A program made the position numbers and the translations under genes. A stretch of DNA of 15,546 nucleotides from Ch67 sp964491665 (lineage in GTDB: Bacteria > Pseudomonadota > Gammaproteobacteria > Pseudomonadales > Ketobacteraceae), in contig CAZBII010000109.1 in assembly GCA_964491665.1 (NCBI GenBank), positions 1-15,546 on the forward strand, in the 5' to 3' direction. Below, piece after piece: positions 1 through 6,663 of this stretch. The stretch's first letter is position 1, and each line of letters begins with the position of its first letter. The notes under the pieces are model-generated. The model did not search any database and had not been told where the DNA came from. It was given only the letters and a program-made list of their open reading frames with translations.

Positions 1-1
1 C

Positions 2-796
2 AGGGCGGCGCTGGCGGCAATCGGTGACGGCCCCCGGCCGGATTGCATCATCAATGCGTCGTTGACGCCGGTACAATTGATTCCCGATAGTGCCGTGTTC
101 ATTCAGAAAGCGCTGGGGTGGGAGAGTATTCCGTGCTGGTCTGTGCATGCCACATGCCTGTCATTTGTGGTGGCGTTACTGAATGCGTCGGGGCTGGTAC
201 AGGCGGGAATCTATCAGCGTGTGCTGGTTGTTTCCGCCGAGGCTGGTACTCCCTGGCGCAATCTGGACCAACCGGAAAGCGCCGCGCTGTTTGGCGATGC
301 GGCTGCAGCGGCGCTCATTGAAAAAAGCACAGGCGAAAGTGCCTTGCTGGACTGGATCATGCACACCTGGCCAGAAGGAGCAGAGCTGACCGAGTTTCGC
401 GGTTGCGGCATGCGGCATCCACCGGGGCATCCTGATACCACCAGTGAAGACAATCTTTTCAATATGCAGGGCCCGAAGGTGTTCCGAATGGTGCTGATGC
501 ATATCTCCCGTGTATTGCGCACGCTGTTCGAACGCAATGACCTGACGTTCGACGATATCGATCTGTTTGTCCTGCATCAGGCTTCCGGTCCTGGCGTGGA
601 GGCGTTCGTCAAACTCGGGTTTCCACGGGAAAAAATAGTCAACATCGTTGGTGATTACGGCAATTGCGTTGCGGCGTCAATTCCGATGACGCTGGCCATC
701 GCCAACGAAAAGGGCCGTTTGCGGCGCGGTGATCGGGTACTGATCGGTGGCACGGGCGCGGGTTTGTCGATCGCGTTTGCGCTGTTGCAGTGGTAA
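2..796 (+). CDS. 3-oxoacyl-ACP synthase III (KAS III/FabH-like), 5'-truncated
   Basis: This is the C-terminal part of a thiolase-fold ketoacyl synthase of the FabH/KAS III type, which condenses an acyl-CoA or acyl-ACP with a malonyl carrier in the cytoplasm. The frame is open from base 2, so the true start lies upstream; the first in-frame start-like codon (TTG at 62) falls inside the fold. The full triad is visible: Cys at 155-157 in HATCLSF, His at 575-577 in LHQAS, and Asn at 662-664 in GNCVAASIP, which matches the FabH GNTSAASVP motif. GDAAAAALIE and the C-terminal GGTGAGLSIAFALL are also typical. The sulfotransferase gene follows 35 nt downstream on the same strand, so the two are probably cotranscribed. 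The residues around the Cys differ from housekeeping FabH, so I favour a specialised paralog (OleA-, DarB- or secondary-lipid-like) over primary fatty acid synthesis. The family call is firm; the substrate is unknown. Confidence 0.92.
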   Translation, partial: RAALAAIGDGPRPDCIINASLTPVQLIPDSAVFIQKALGWESIPCWSVHATCLSFVVALLNASGLVQAGIYQRVLVVSAEAGTPWRNLDQPESAALFGDAAAAALIEKSTGESALLDWIMHTWPEGAELTEFRGCGMRHPPGHPDTTSEDNLFNMQGPKVFRMVLMHISRVLRTLFERNDLTFDDIDLFVLHQASGPGVEAFVKLGFPREKIVNIVGDYGNCVAASIPMTLAIANEKGRLRRGDRVLIGGTGAGLSIAFALLQW

Positions 797-831
797 TCCC
801 ATCATAAAGATTTATTGCAGGGAGAGAATTC

Positions 832-1965
832 ATGCTGCATCGCATGTTCAAGGCTTATGGTATTGTCGCGCGTCAGTTCAATCAGCGCCTGTCGCCACTG
901 GTAACATTCGGCGGTTTCCTGTTACTGCATGGATTGGTATCGGCGGGGCTTCTGCTTGATCGCGTGTTCTATCCGGCGTTGCGCCACACCAAAATCAGGA
1001 GTCCCATTGTTATCGTGGGTAATCCCCGCAGCGGCACAACGTTTCTGCACCGCTTTCTGGTGGCGAATGATCTGGGCGCCGGCATGCGCATCTGGAAGAT
1101 GCTGTATCCGTCACCGACCTTGCAGGTGCCACTGAAGCCGCTGCTGCCATTATTGGAGAGGATCAGTCCGGCCCGCCATCATGCCCATGCCGCGCACGAA
1201 ACCAATCTTACGGCCATCGAAACAGATGATCCTTCTCTGCTGTTCCGCTATTTTGATGGACTGTTCCTGTATGGTTTTTTCTATGCCTGGTCGGAATCAG
1301 AAACGCTGGATGGGTTCGAGCGTCGCTTTGTCGCCAATGCGGAGCGTGATTTCAACTGGTACCAGACTATGTGGCGTCGCAATCTGGTGAGTGAAAAGCG
1401 CGATCGGGTGGTGGCGAAACTGTTTTCCCTTTCGTTGCGTCTGCCGCAATTCCTGCAGCGCTTTCCCGACGCCAGGATTCTGTATATGGTGCGCGATCCG
1501 CTGGAGACAGTGCCTTCCGGTCTGAGTCTGGTAACGGGTGTGCTCGATGGGCGTTTCGGCTTCTGGTCGTTGCCGGAAGCCCAGCGGCAGCACTTCATCG
1601 AAAACCTGTATGCCGCGTTGTTGCGTCTGAGTTTGCGGTTTCACGAGGACTATGTTGCGGGCCGGATTCCATCGCGCAATCTTTACATCGTCACCTTTCC
1701 GCGCCTGATGCAACGGTTTGATGCTGTGATGGAAGATATCCTGCACTTTATTGATGTTGATCCCACTATCGAGATGCAGCAGCAGATCAAGAAGATTGCG
1801 GAAAAGCAACGCAACTACAAAAGTGGACATGAATATGATCTGGCCCGCTTTGGTCTTACCGAAGAACGCATCCGGCGCGACTATGCAGTGATATACGAAA
1901 CGTTTCTGCAGAAACCAGCTCCGATGAAAACGGTAACGGCAGCACAACAGCCCGCTCCGGTATGA
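832..1965 (+). CDS. PAPS-dependent sulfotransferase family protein
   Basis: This 377-residue protein is predicted to transfer sulfate from PAPS to a hydroxyl or amine of a small molecule or lipid. The 5'-phosphosulfate-binding loop is NPRSGTT (residues 64-70), preceded by the beta strand IVIVG. The 3'-phosphate-binding motif is YMVRDPLETVPSG, with Arg221 and Ser229 eight residues apart, the spacing seen in the family. A hydrophobic stretch at about residues 24-48 could be a membrane helix or a hydrophobic anchor before the catalytic domain. The ATG at 832 is preceded by a GGGAGAG Shine-Dalgarno site about 6 nt away. It lies 35 nt after the KAS III gene, suggesting an operon whose product is acylated or ketoacyl-derived and then sulfated; that link is inferred. 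The acceptor cannot be told from sequence. Branched-chain or non-sulfating relatives of this fold exist, but both PAPS motifs look complete. Confidence 0.9.
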   Translation: MLHRMFKAYGIVARQFNQRLSPLVTFGGFLLLHGLVSAGLLLDRVFYPALRHTKIRSPIVIVGNPRSGTTFLHRFLVANDLGAGMRIWKMLYPSPTLQVPLKPLLPLLERISPARHHAHAAHETNLTAIETDDPSLLFRYFDGLFLYGFFYAWSESETLDGFERRFVANAERDFNWYQTMWRRNLVSEKRDRVVAKLFSLSLRLPQFLQRFPDARILYMVRDPLETVPSGLSLVTGVLDGRFGFWSLPEAQRQHFIENLYAALLRLSLRFHEDYVAGRIPSRNLYIVTFPRLMQRFDAVMEDILHFIDVDPTIEMQQQIKKIAEKQRNYKSGHEYDLARFGLTEERIRRDYAVIYETFLQKPAPMKTVTAAQQPAPV

Positions 1966-2029
1966 CCCCGTTCCTGCACATCCGATAGGCGTGTCGATTG
2001 GTAATCTTCAGCGCGCCTGTCGGGCCAGG

Positions 2030-2245
2030 TTAGAATGCTCCGTGGATACTCATCCCGTCCTGTCGCAAAAGCTCGTATCTGATTTCTCCCAGAGTGAAAC
2101 CGACTTCATGGAGGTCAATCAGCAGCGGCCGTTCTGGCAGAGCGTTGCTTGTGCGGGTGATCCCATTGCGCATGCTGTCAATATTCATAAAGATGTGGAT
2201 ACCACTCCCTGCCTCTGTCTGCATTAGCTGATTGGGTGCTGGCAA
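2030..2245 (-). CDS. doubtful small ORF, 71 codons
   Basis: This minus-strand frame encodes about 71 residues and ends at 2030. Its C-terminal half (LPERPLLIDLHEVGFTLG, then IRYELLRQDGMSIHGAF) has a protein-like mix of residues. The only start in a sensible place is TTG at 2245, with a GGAGG on the same strand 12 nt away, which is rather far. It lies downstream of the arylsulfotransferase-like gene on the same strand but beyond the hairpin at 2266-2304, so cotranscription is uncertain. I recognise no family. It may be chance or the relic of a lost gene; an opposing frame at 1991-2227 looks less protein-like. Confidence 0.2.
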   Translation of the reverse strand: MPAPNQLMQTEAGSGIHIFMNIDSMRNGITRTSNALPERPLLIDLHEVGFTLGEIRYELLRQDGMSIHGAF

Positions 2246-2265
2246 TGACAGGTTGAATCCTCCAG

Positions 2266-2305
2266 AAATGGCCTGACCGGGCGGCGAATCTGGTCAGGCC
2301 ATTTT
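2266..2305 (+). terminator. bidirectional hairpin terminator
   Basis: A perfect 13-bp stem (2266-2278 with 2292-2304; arms AAATGGCCTGACC and GGTCAGGCCATTT) closes a 13-nt loop. A TTTT run lies on the plus strand at 2302-2305. On the minus strand it follows the stop of the lipoprotein gene by about 10 nt and ends in TTT. It sits between two convergent genes and probably terminates both, though both T-tracts are short. Confidence 0.75.
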
Positions 2306-2314
2306 GTCGGGAGA

Positions 2315-3565
2315 TCAAGGGGTGGGAGCACGAGTGTTGAGTGGTTTCACCCAGTCTTTTGGTACCCGATAGGCGCGATATTGTGGCACCATGCCTCTCG
2401 CTTTCCACACGACTTCTTTTTCGGGTGTCACTTCCAGCATTACACCGGTAAGGCCCTCGGTGATGAAGGTGTTGCCATTGGGCAGGCGCTGCACGTTACC
2501 CATGATCAGGCTGTGTCGCGGGTGATTGAATTCCCACACCACGGAAAAATCGATGGGATTGATTTCCAGTGTGCGGGAGCGACGGGTGCGCGCGTGCTGG
2601 TCGCCAAAGCCGGAGACTTTGCCGTTGTCAAATACCAGTAGATTGCCGGCACCCGGCAGGCCTTCGGGAATGATGTGCGCAGCATGGGCAAAGTTCAGTC
2701 CACCGAAATCCGCGCCGGGATTGCCGGGTGAATAATCTGGTCCCAGGCGCCACACGATGTTGCCGGTGACCTTGTCGATGATGATGACCCAGCGTGCATT
2801 GGGCGACACCATCATGATGTTATCTGGATTGAAGCGTTCATCGCCCAGTTCTGAATACCATTTGTTGGGTCCTATGTAGGATGCGGTGTTGATGTGCAGC
2901 CAGTCGGCCAGCAGTTCATGTTTGAGATCCTTCAGCGCTGATTCACTGAATCCCATTTCGTTGATATGGTCCTTGGCATGCCATTGCCACAGCACATTTC
3001 CGCTGGCATCGATCTCATACAGTACGCTATCGATCAGCCTGCCTTTGCGGATGTTCTGTTCCGAATATTTGTATGTCAGGTAGCTCAGAACCAGCATGTT
3101 GCCGCCTGCGGCGGGGCCGATCATGTCCATGCCGGGAACGTAATAGCCGACCGGATTGCCGCCGCTGAACTGGAAGTCATGATGCTGTTTGGCTGAGTTT
3201 TCGTCCCAGTCACTGAATTCCCATAACACCTGTCCGTCTGCCGACATCTGGCGCATGGTTTTCTGGACAAAGCCACCGATTTTGGAGGCGTAGCACAGGA
3301 TGGATGAGTCAGGCAACAGCTTGGCTGGATTACCGCCACAGGCATAGCGGGTGATGACTTTGCCTTCCATGTCGATCACCGGTGTGTAGCGACCCAGTGC
3401 GCTGGAAGGCAGCGTGTAGCTGTCCCAGACCTTGTCAGGCTTGTAGATCGAAACGGTATATTTTTCGTTTTCGTCACAGCCGCTGATTGCGGCAAGCAGG
3501 AAGAGCACCATGAGCAGCATACCGCTGCGAAATGGGCGCCCGCTGATTGCATGCGTAGAGTTCAT
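2315..3565 (-). CDS. arylsulfotransferase (ASST)-like lipoprotein
   Basis: This 416-residue protein resembles the arylsulfotransferase family, beta-propeller enzymes that move sulfate between phenolic esters without PAPS in the periplasm. It opens with basic residues, a hydrophobic core (about 16-27) and the lipobox AISGC, predicting lipidation at Cys30. Asp31 follows the Cys; in the E. coli Lol system, Asp at +2 keeps a lipoprotein in the inner membrane facing the periplasm. Family-like segments include WLHIN (His224), FAHAAHIIPEG (His294, His297), AGNLLVFDNG and NVQRLPNGNTFITEG. His224 and His297 are candidates for catalytic histidines, a positional guess without alignment. Repeated V-x-W strands (VLWEF, VLWQW, IVWRL, VVWEF, VVWKA) fit propeller blades. 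It is convergent with the sulfotransferase and divergent from the ABC1 kinase gene. A non-catalytic member of the fold is possible. Confidence 0.85.
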   Translation of the reverse strand: MNSTHAISGRPFRSGMLLMVLFLLAAISGCDENEKYTVSIYKPDKVWDSYTLPSSALGRYTPVIDMEGKVITRYACGGNPAKLLPDSSILCYASKIGGFVQKTMRQMSADGQVLWEFSDWDENSAKQHHDFQFSGGNPVGYYVPGMDMIGPAAGGNMLVLSYLTYKYSEQNIRKGRLIDSVLYEIDASGNVLWQWHAKDHINEMGFSESALKDLKHELLADWLHINTASYIGPNKWYSELGDERFNPDNIMMVSPNARWVIIIDKVTGNIVWRLGPDYSPGNPGADFGGLNFAHAAHIIPEGLPGAGNLLVFDNGKVSGFGDQHARTRRSRTLEINPIDFSVVWEFNHPRHSLIMGNVQRLPNGNTFITEGLTGVMLEVTPEKEVVWKARGMVPQYRAYRVPKDWVKPLNTRAPTP

Positions 3566-3737
3566 TCTGAATCCTCATGTGCGGTTTTTGTTTTTCTTGC
3601 GGTTCAACCGCGCATTCCGCCATGGCACTCCAACGTGCACAAGGTTGTATTGAGGCAAAATCAGGGACAAATCTTCATTTGTTGGTGCAGGCGGAATTTT
3701 TCCGGGTGGGCGATAGGACGAAGAAGTGTAAGGGTTG

Positions 3738-3765
3738 ATTACAATTGCTGACAAAAATGTCACAA
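3738..3765 (-). promoter_or_regulatory. candidate sigma70 promoter of the lipoprotein gene
   Basis: On the minus strand a TTGTGA -35-like hexamer (3760-3765) and a TGTAAT -10-like hexamer (3738-3743) are 16 nt apart, upstream of the arylsulfotransferase-like gene. The inverted repeat at 3749-3762 overlaps the spacer, where a repressor or activator could act. The match is moderate, and the leader to the ATG would be about 165 nt. Confidence 0.35.
3749..3762. promoter_or_regulatory. inverted repeat TGACA-N4-TGTCA, candidate operator
   Basis: TGACA and TGTCA are separated by AAAA, giving a 14-bp dyad in the divergent promoter region. Its outer form, TGAC-N6-GTCA, is the same as the palindrome at 5585-5598 ahead of the AraC-family gene. 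The binding protein is unknown. Confidence 0.4.
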
Positions 3766-3883
3766 CAACGCTGGTCATTTGCGCCACGGTGATAAAATTG
3801 CCCCTGTTTTCCTGTTCTCTGAGCAGGAATAATCCAGGGACACCAACACCAACACCACCACATACCTATATAGTTGTCTCAGT

Positions 3884-5209
3884 GTGAAAAGGACTTTACC
3901 CGTTTCCCGCGTGTCTGCATTTTGGCAGGGCCGTCACCGTTTTTTGCGTGCATTGCGCGTGTACCTCGGTATCCTGCTTGCCAGCTGGCGCCTGACAAGA
4001 CAGGTTCGCAGCCGCACCATTTCCCGCAACGAGATCGCCGCGTTGAAGCACAAGGTGCATACTGAAAATGCACGGCGTCTGTTTCAACTGTTTCAGACCA
4101 ATGGTGGTACCTGGATCAAGCTTGGCCAGTTTTTGAGTGCGCGCCCGGATTTTCTGCCCCTGGAATATATCGAGGCATTACAGCCCCTGCAGAACAACGT
4201 CGTGCCCTTGCCCTTCCCGCTCATCGAGCCGGTGCTGAGTCGCCACTGGGGCAAGCACTGGCGCGAACGCTTTATCCGGTTTGATGAAGTGCCGGTGGCC
4301 TCCGCCTCGATCGCGCAGGTGTACCGGGCAAGCTTGCCGGATGGTACCGAGGTCGCCATCAAGATTCGCATTCCTGGCATTCATGCGCTTTACGAGCAGG
4401 ATCTCGTGCTTTATCGTCTCCTCGCGCGTCTGCTTGCCACTTTTCTGCCCAAATTGGATGTGGTGGGCACGATCGGGGTTTTCCTCGATTCACTGCATCA
4501 GGAGCTGGACTTTCTTCAGGAAGCCCGCAACGTCACGGCATTTCACCAGTTACCTCATCTGCCCGGAGTGCGCAGTCTGAGCTTGCTGCCGGAGCTGTGT
4601 AACGAAGACATCGTTACAACCGAGTGGGTGGAAGGTACAACTTTATTGGAGTATCTGCGCCAGGCCAGCGAAGAGACCCGTTACGAGCTGTTGTCACTGC
4701 TACAACACAGTTATATTCAGCAGATCATCCGGTTTGGTACGTTCCAGGGCGATGCTCATCCCGGCAATTACCTGATCGACAGGGACGGTAATCTGGTGTT
4801 CGTCGATTTCGGTTATCTGGGCAGTTTGACTGACCGGGAGCGACTCAGCTATGTCAATCTTATTCTGGCCTCTCTCGACGGCGATCCCCGCAGCCTGCAA
4901 ATGGCACTGCGCGATGGCGGTTTCACCTGTCTGCTGGATGATGCGTTTTCGTCGCGGCTGATGGATCTGATTCACACCTGCACCCGCAAGAAAGACCAGA
5001 ACATTCAGTTTCAGCAAGTTGAGAAAATGGTGCACGAGGTGCTCGACACCATTCGCCAGCGCCGCGCCAACGTGCCGGCTCACTATCTGGTGACTGGCCG
5101 GGTGTTCGTCACCATCACCGGCCTGTTCAAGCTGTTTGGGGTAATACCGGAGCGCATCGACACTCGCGCCATTCTGCTCGACAGCCAGCCCGCTGCCAGC
5201 ACCAAGTGA
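3884..5209 (+). CDS. ABC1/UbiB (AarF/COQ8-like) atypical kinase family protein
   Basis: This 441-residue protein belongs to the ABC1 atypical kinase-like family, whose members support ubiquinone synthesis (UbiB, COQ8) or other lipid and isoprenoid functions at membranes. Visible motifs are KLGQ (79-82) with downstream SARPD, the Ala/Ser-rich nucleotide loop VASASIAQV (138-146), the VAIK lysine (160), QELDFLQEARN (about 206-216), the catalytic-loop GDAHPGN (289-295) and metal-binding DFG (308-310). I do not see the C-terminal membrane helices that E. coli UbiB carries, and the protein is shorter than UbiB, so this is probably a paralog and not the housekeeping ubiB. The start is uncertain: GTG at 3884 gives the longest sensible product but lacks a clear Shine-Dalgarno site, and GTG at 3911 is the main alternative. 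It stands alone on its strand. Its placement among lipid genes hints at a lipid or quinone role but does not show one. Confidence 0.9.
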   Translation: MKRTLPVSRVSAFWQGRHRFLRALRVYLGILLASWRLTRQVRSRTISRNEIAALKHKVHTENARRLFQLFQTNGGTWIKLGQFLSARPDFLPLEYIEALQPLQNNVVPLPFPLIEPVLSRHWGKHWRERFIRFDEVPVASASIAQVYRASLPDGTEVAIKIRIPGIHALYEQDLVLYRLLARLLATFLPKLDVVGTIGVFLDSLHQELDFLQEARNVTAFHQLPHLPGVRSLSLLPELCNEDIVTTEWVEGTTLLEYLRQASEETRYELLSLLQHSYIQQIIRFGTFQGDAHPGNYLIDRDGNLVFVDFGYLGSLTDRERLSYVNLILASLDGDPRSLQMALRDGGFTCLLDDAFSSRLMDLIHTCTRKKDQNIQFQQVEKMVHEVLDTIRQRRANVPAHYLVTGRVFVTITGLFKLFGVIPERIDTRAILLDSQPAASTK

Positions 5210-5351
5210 ATTCGTCACTGCGCCGAAGATCATGTCCATCTCCTGCTGATTAGGCAGCTTCCCATCGTTCCTGCCCGGTTCGCCCTCCACGCTGTTCATC
5301 ACGAACGTCGCTTGTCAGTGCTGCGCTTTGCGGCCCCCTGAAAATTGCGAA

Positions 5352-5368
5352 AAGCCGGTTTCCGGCTT
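5352..5368. terminator. weak hairpin, possible terminator
   Basis: AAGCCGG and CCGGCTT form a 7-bp stem around a TTT loop, about 140 nt past the ABC1 kinase stop. No T-run follows on the plus strand; on the minus strand TTTTCGCAATTTT follows. It may be only a structural hairpin. Confidence 0.3.
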
Positions 5369-5583
5369 CATGGCAAGACAGGCTGCAATCAATCATTCCT
5401 TCTGAATACGCTGCCGGCTGAAACAGGCGGAGACACCTGAGCGGCTTGAATTGATGGCGGCGGGTACTAAAGGGTTTAGTTTTGTGTGTGATTTGTGGTG
5501 AGGGTCTATTTATTAAAATATTGATATATATAGATATAAGTACAAATACCTTAAACGACAGTACTTGCTGGTTTATTTTGCTG

Positions 5584-5612
5584 TTGACTATATAGTCATC
5601 AGTTTCTATATT
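5584..5612 (+). promoter_or_regulatory. sigma70 promoter of the AraC-family gene
   Basis: TTGACT (5584-5589) and TATATT (5607-5612) are separated by exactly 17 nt, five of six consensus bases in each hexamer. It sits in an AT-rich stretch about 70 nt before the AraC-family start. The perfect palindrome at 5585-5598 overlaps the -35 and spacer, so a bound protein there would be expected to block polymerase, which suggests repression or autoregulation. Confidence 0.65.
5585..5598. promoter_or_regulatory. 14-bp perfect palindrome TGACTATATAGTCA, candidate operator
   Basis: The sequence equals its own reverse complement over 14 bp and overlaps the -35 hexamer of the promoter above. It has the same TGAC-N6-GTCA form as 3749-3762. 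The palindromic form suits a dimeric repressor; which protein binds is unknown. Confidence 0.5.
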
Positions 5613-5682
5613 GCCACTCGCAAGAAAGCATGCAAACGCAATAACAAAAATATCGCAGATCAGACAGGAAGAGGCGCGCCGT

Positions 5683-6660
5683 ATGATGCTCAAGGTGGCG
5701 ATCGTTATAACTCCGGAAGCATTTCCCCATTCCATTATCGAACCGCTGGATGTGTTCAGTCGGTGTCAGACGATTTATCAGCACCGGACTGGGCAGGCTC
5801 TCAGTCACAAGCCGCAGGTCGCGCTGGTGGCAGAAACTCTGGAACAAACCATCGAACTCAATGGGATTCGTATCAGTCCGACTCACGACATTTGGACAAC
5901 GGAAAAATTTGACGTGGTGTGGATTCCATCGCTGATGCTGGATGATGCGTTGAGCTATCGTCAGCGCACCAAAATGCAACGCTGGATCAAGGATCAATTC
6001 CAGCAAGGTGCTGAGATTGCAACGGTGTGTACGGGCGCGTTTCTGCTGGCGGAAACCGGCTTGCTGAATCACCGCGAGTCGACACTGCACTGGACCTATT
6101 CGGATCTTTTTTCTGAAATGTATCCGCTGGTGCGGGTCAAGCCTCATGTTCCTATTCACTGCGAAGACAGGCTGTATAGTGCTGCGGCAGATTCTGAATG
6201 GATCACGCTGGCCACGGAAATTCTGGAGCGCAAATACGGCCGGTTTTTTTCCGCGAAAACCGCCGAAATGTTTATCTTCAACGGCTACAAGCGGATTGGT
6301 GGTCAGGTGTTCGAGAACCGGTTCACCAATCAGACGCAGGACGCCATCATCGCCAAAACCCAGGCGTGGATTTCCGAGCATTTTTCTGAGGAGAACCTGA
6401 TTTCCCGCGCGGCCATTGAATTTGGTCTGAGTGAAAGCTCCCTCGCCAGACGCTTCAAATCCGCGCATCGGGAATCAGTGATCAATTTCATCCAGCATGT
6501 GCGGATTCAGCGCGCCAAGGAAGCGCTGGAGATGACCAAGTTGCCGGTGGAAAAGATCAGCGATCTGGTTGGCTATCGCGACAGCAGCTACTTTCGCCGC
6601 CTGTTCAAGATCAAGACCGGCATGACGCCCAAGCAATACCGCAAACATTGCAGCGCCTGA
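5683..6660 (+). CDS. GATase1-like (DJ-1/PfpI) domain AraC-family regulator
   Basis: This 325-residue transcription factor has an N-terminal DJ-1/PfpI glutamine-amidotransferase-like domain (about residues 3-195) and a C-terminal AraC-type double helix-turn-helix domain (about 230-325), the layout of GlxA/FtrA-type regulators. The N-terminal domain shows VCTGAFLLAETGLL with Cys116 at the nucleophile-elbow position; in these regulators it usually senses a ligand without catalysis. The DNA-binding part shows FGLSESSLARRF and the strong AraC signature ISDLVGYRDSSYFRRLFK with MTPKQYR. I start it at ATG 5683 because AGGAAGAGG lies 8 nt upstream; ATG 5686 is equally usable, and the longer TTG 5611 frame would begin inside the -10 box. 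It converges with the TetR gene, stops only 3 nt apart. Its target is unknown; neighbouring lipid genes and its own palindromic promoter are candidates. Confidence 0.93.
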   Translation: MMLKVAIVITPEAFPHSIIEPLDVFSRCQTIYQHRTGQALSHKPQVALVAETLEQTIELNGIRISPTHDIWTTEKFDVVWIPSLMLDDALSYRQRTKMQRWIKDQFQQGAEIATVCTGAFLLAETGLLNHRESTLHWTYSDLFSEMYPLVRVKPHVPIHCEDRLYSAAADSEWITLATEILERKYGRFFSAKTAEMFIFNGYKRIGGQVFENRFTNQTQDAIIAKTQAWISEHFSEENLISRAAIEFGLSESSLARRFKSAHRESVINFIQHVRIQRAKEALEMTKLPVEKISDLVGYRDSSYFRRLFKIKTGMTPKQYRKHCSA

Positions 6661-6663
6661 TTG

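Larger units (their letters stand above)
1966..2314. other. convergent intergenic gap, sulfotransferase / lipoprotein
   Basis: This 349-nt gap separates two convergent genes. It holds a strong hairpin at 2266-2304 and a doubtful minus-strand reading frame (2030-2245), both listed separately. I see no promoter, repeat or RNA gene in the rest. Confidence 0.6.
3566..3883. other. divergent promoter region, lipoprotein / ABC1 kinase
   Basis: This 318-nt gap lies between divergent genes, so it should hold promoters for both. I see a plausible minus-strand promoter overlapping an inverted repeat (listed separately), a TAAAAT at 3793-3798 that could be a plus-strand -10 without a good -35, and a short CA-rich run of ACC/AAC units at 3841-3860. 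No convincing gene is present. Confidence 0.6.
5210..5682. other. 473-nt intergenic gap with AT-rich promoter segment
   Basis: The first half is of ordinary composition and holds only a weak hairpin (5352-5368). The second half, from about 5490 to 5660, is strikingly AT-rich; by hand count 5521-5580 has 16 G+C in 60. It contains the promoter and palindrome assigned to the AraC-family gene. Minus-strand open frames here (5250-5735 and the end of 4700-5302) do not look like genes. Confidence 0.6.

Noticed and set aside
3841..3863. CA-rich run of ACC/AAC units as a functional repeat
   Set aside because: It is only about 20 nt with irregular units; more likely low-complexity sequence than a microsatellite or protein-binding array.
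4700..5302. Minus-strand open frame (200 codons) starting past the ABC1 kinase stop
   Set aside because: The first 30 or so residues look protein-like, but the rest is antisense to the conserved catalytic part of the kinase and has no motif.
5611..5682. TTG-led extension of the AraC-family protein
   Set aside because: The TTG lies inside the -10 hexamer, so it could not be transcribed from that promoter, and ATG 5683 has a strong AGGAAGAGG site.
5250..5735. Minus-strand open frame in the AT-rich gap
   Set aside because: The composition follows the local AT bias, it overlaps the AraC-family start, and it has no Shine-Dalgarno site or recognisable domain.
5599..6468. Minus-strand open frame (289 codons) opposite the AraC-family gene
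   Set aside because: It has no motif or ribosome site and lies fully opposite strong GATase1 and AraC motifs.
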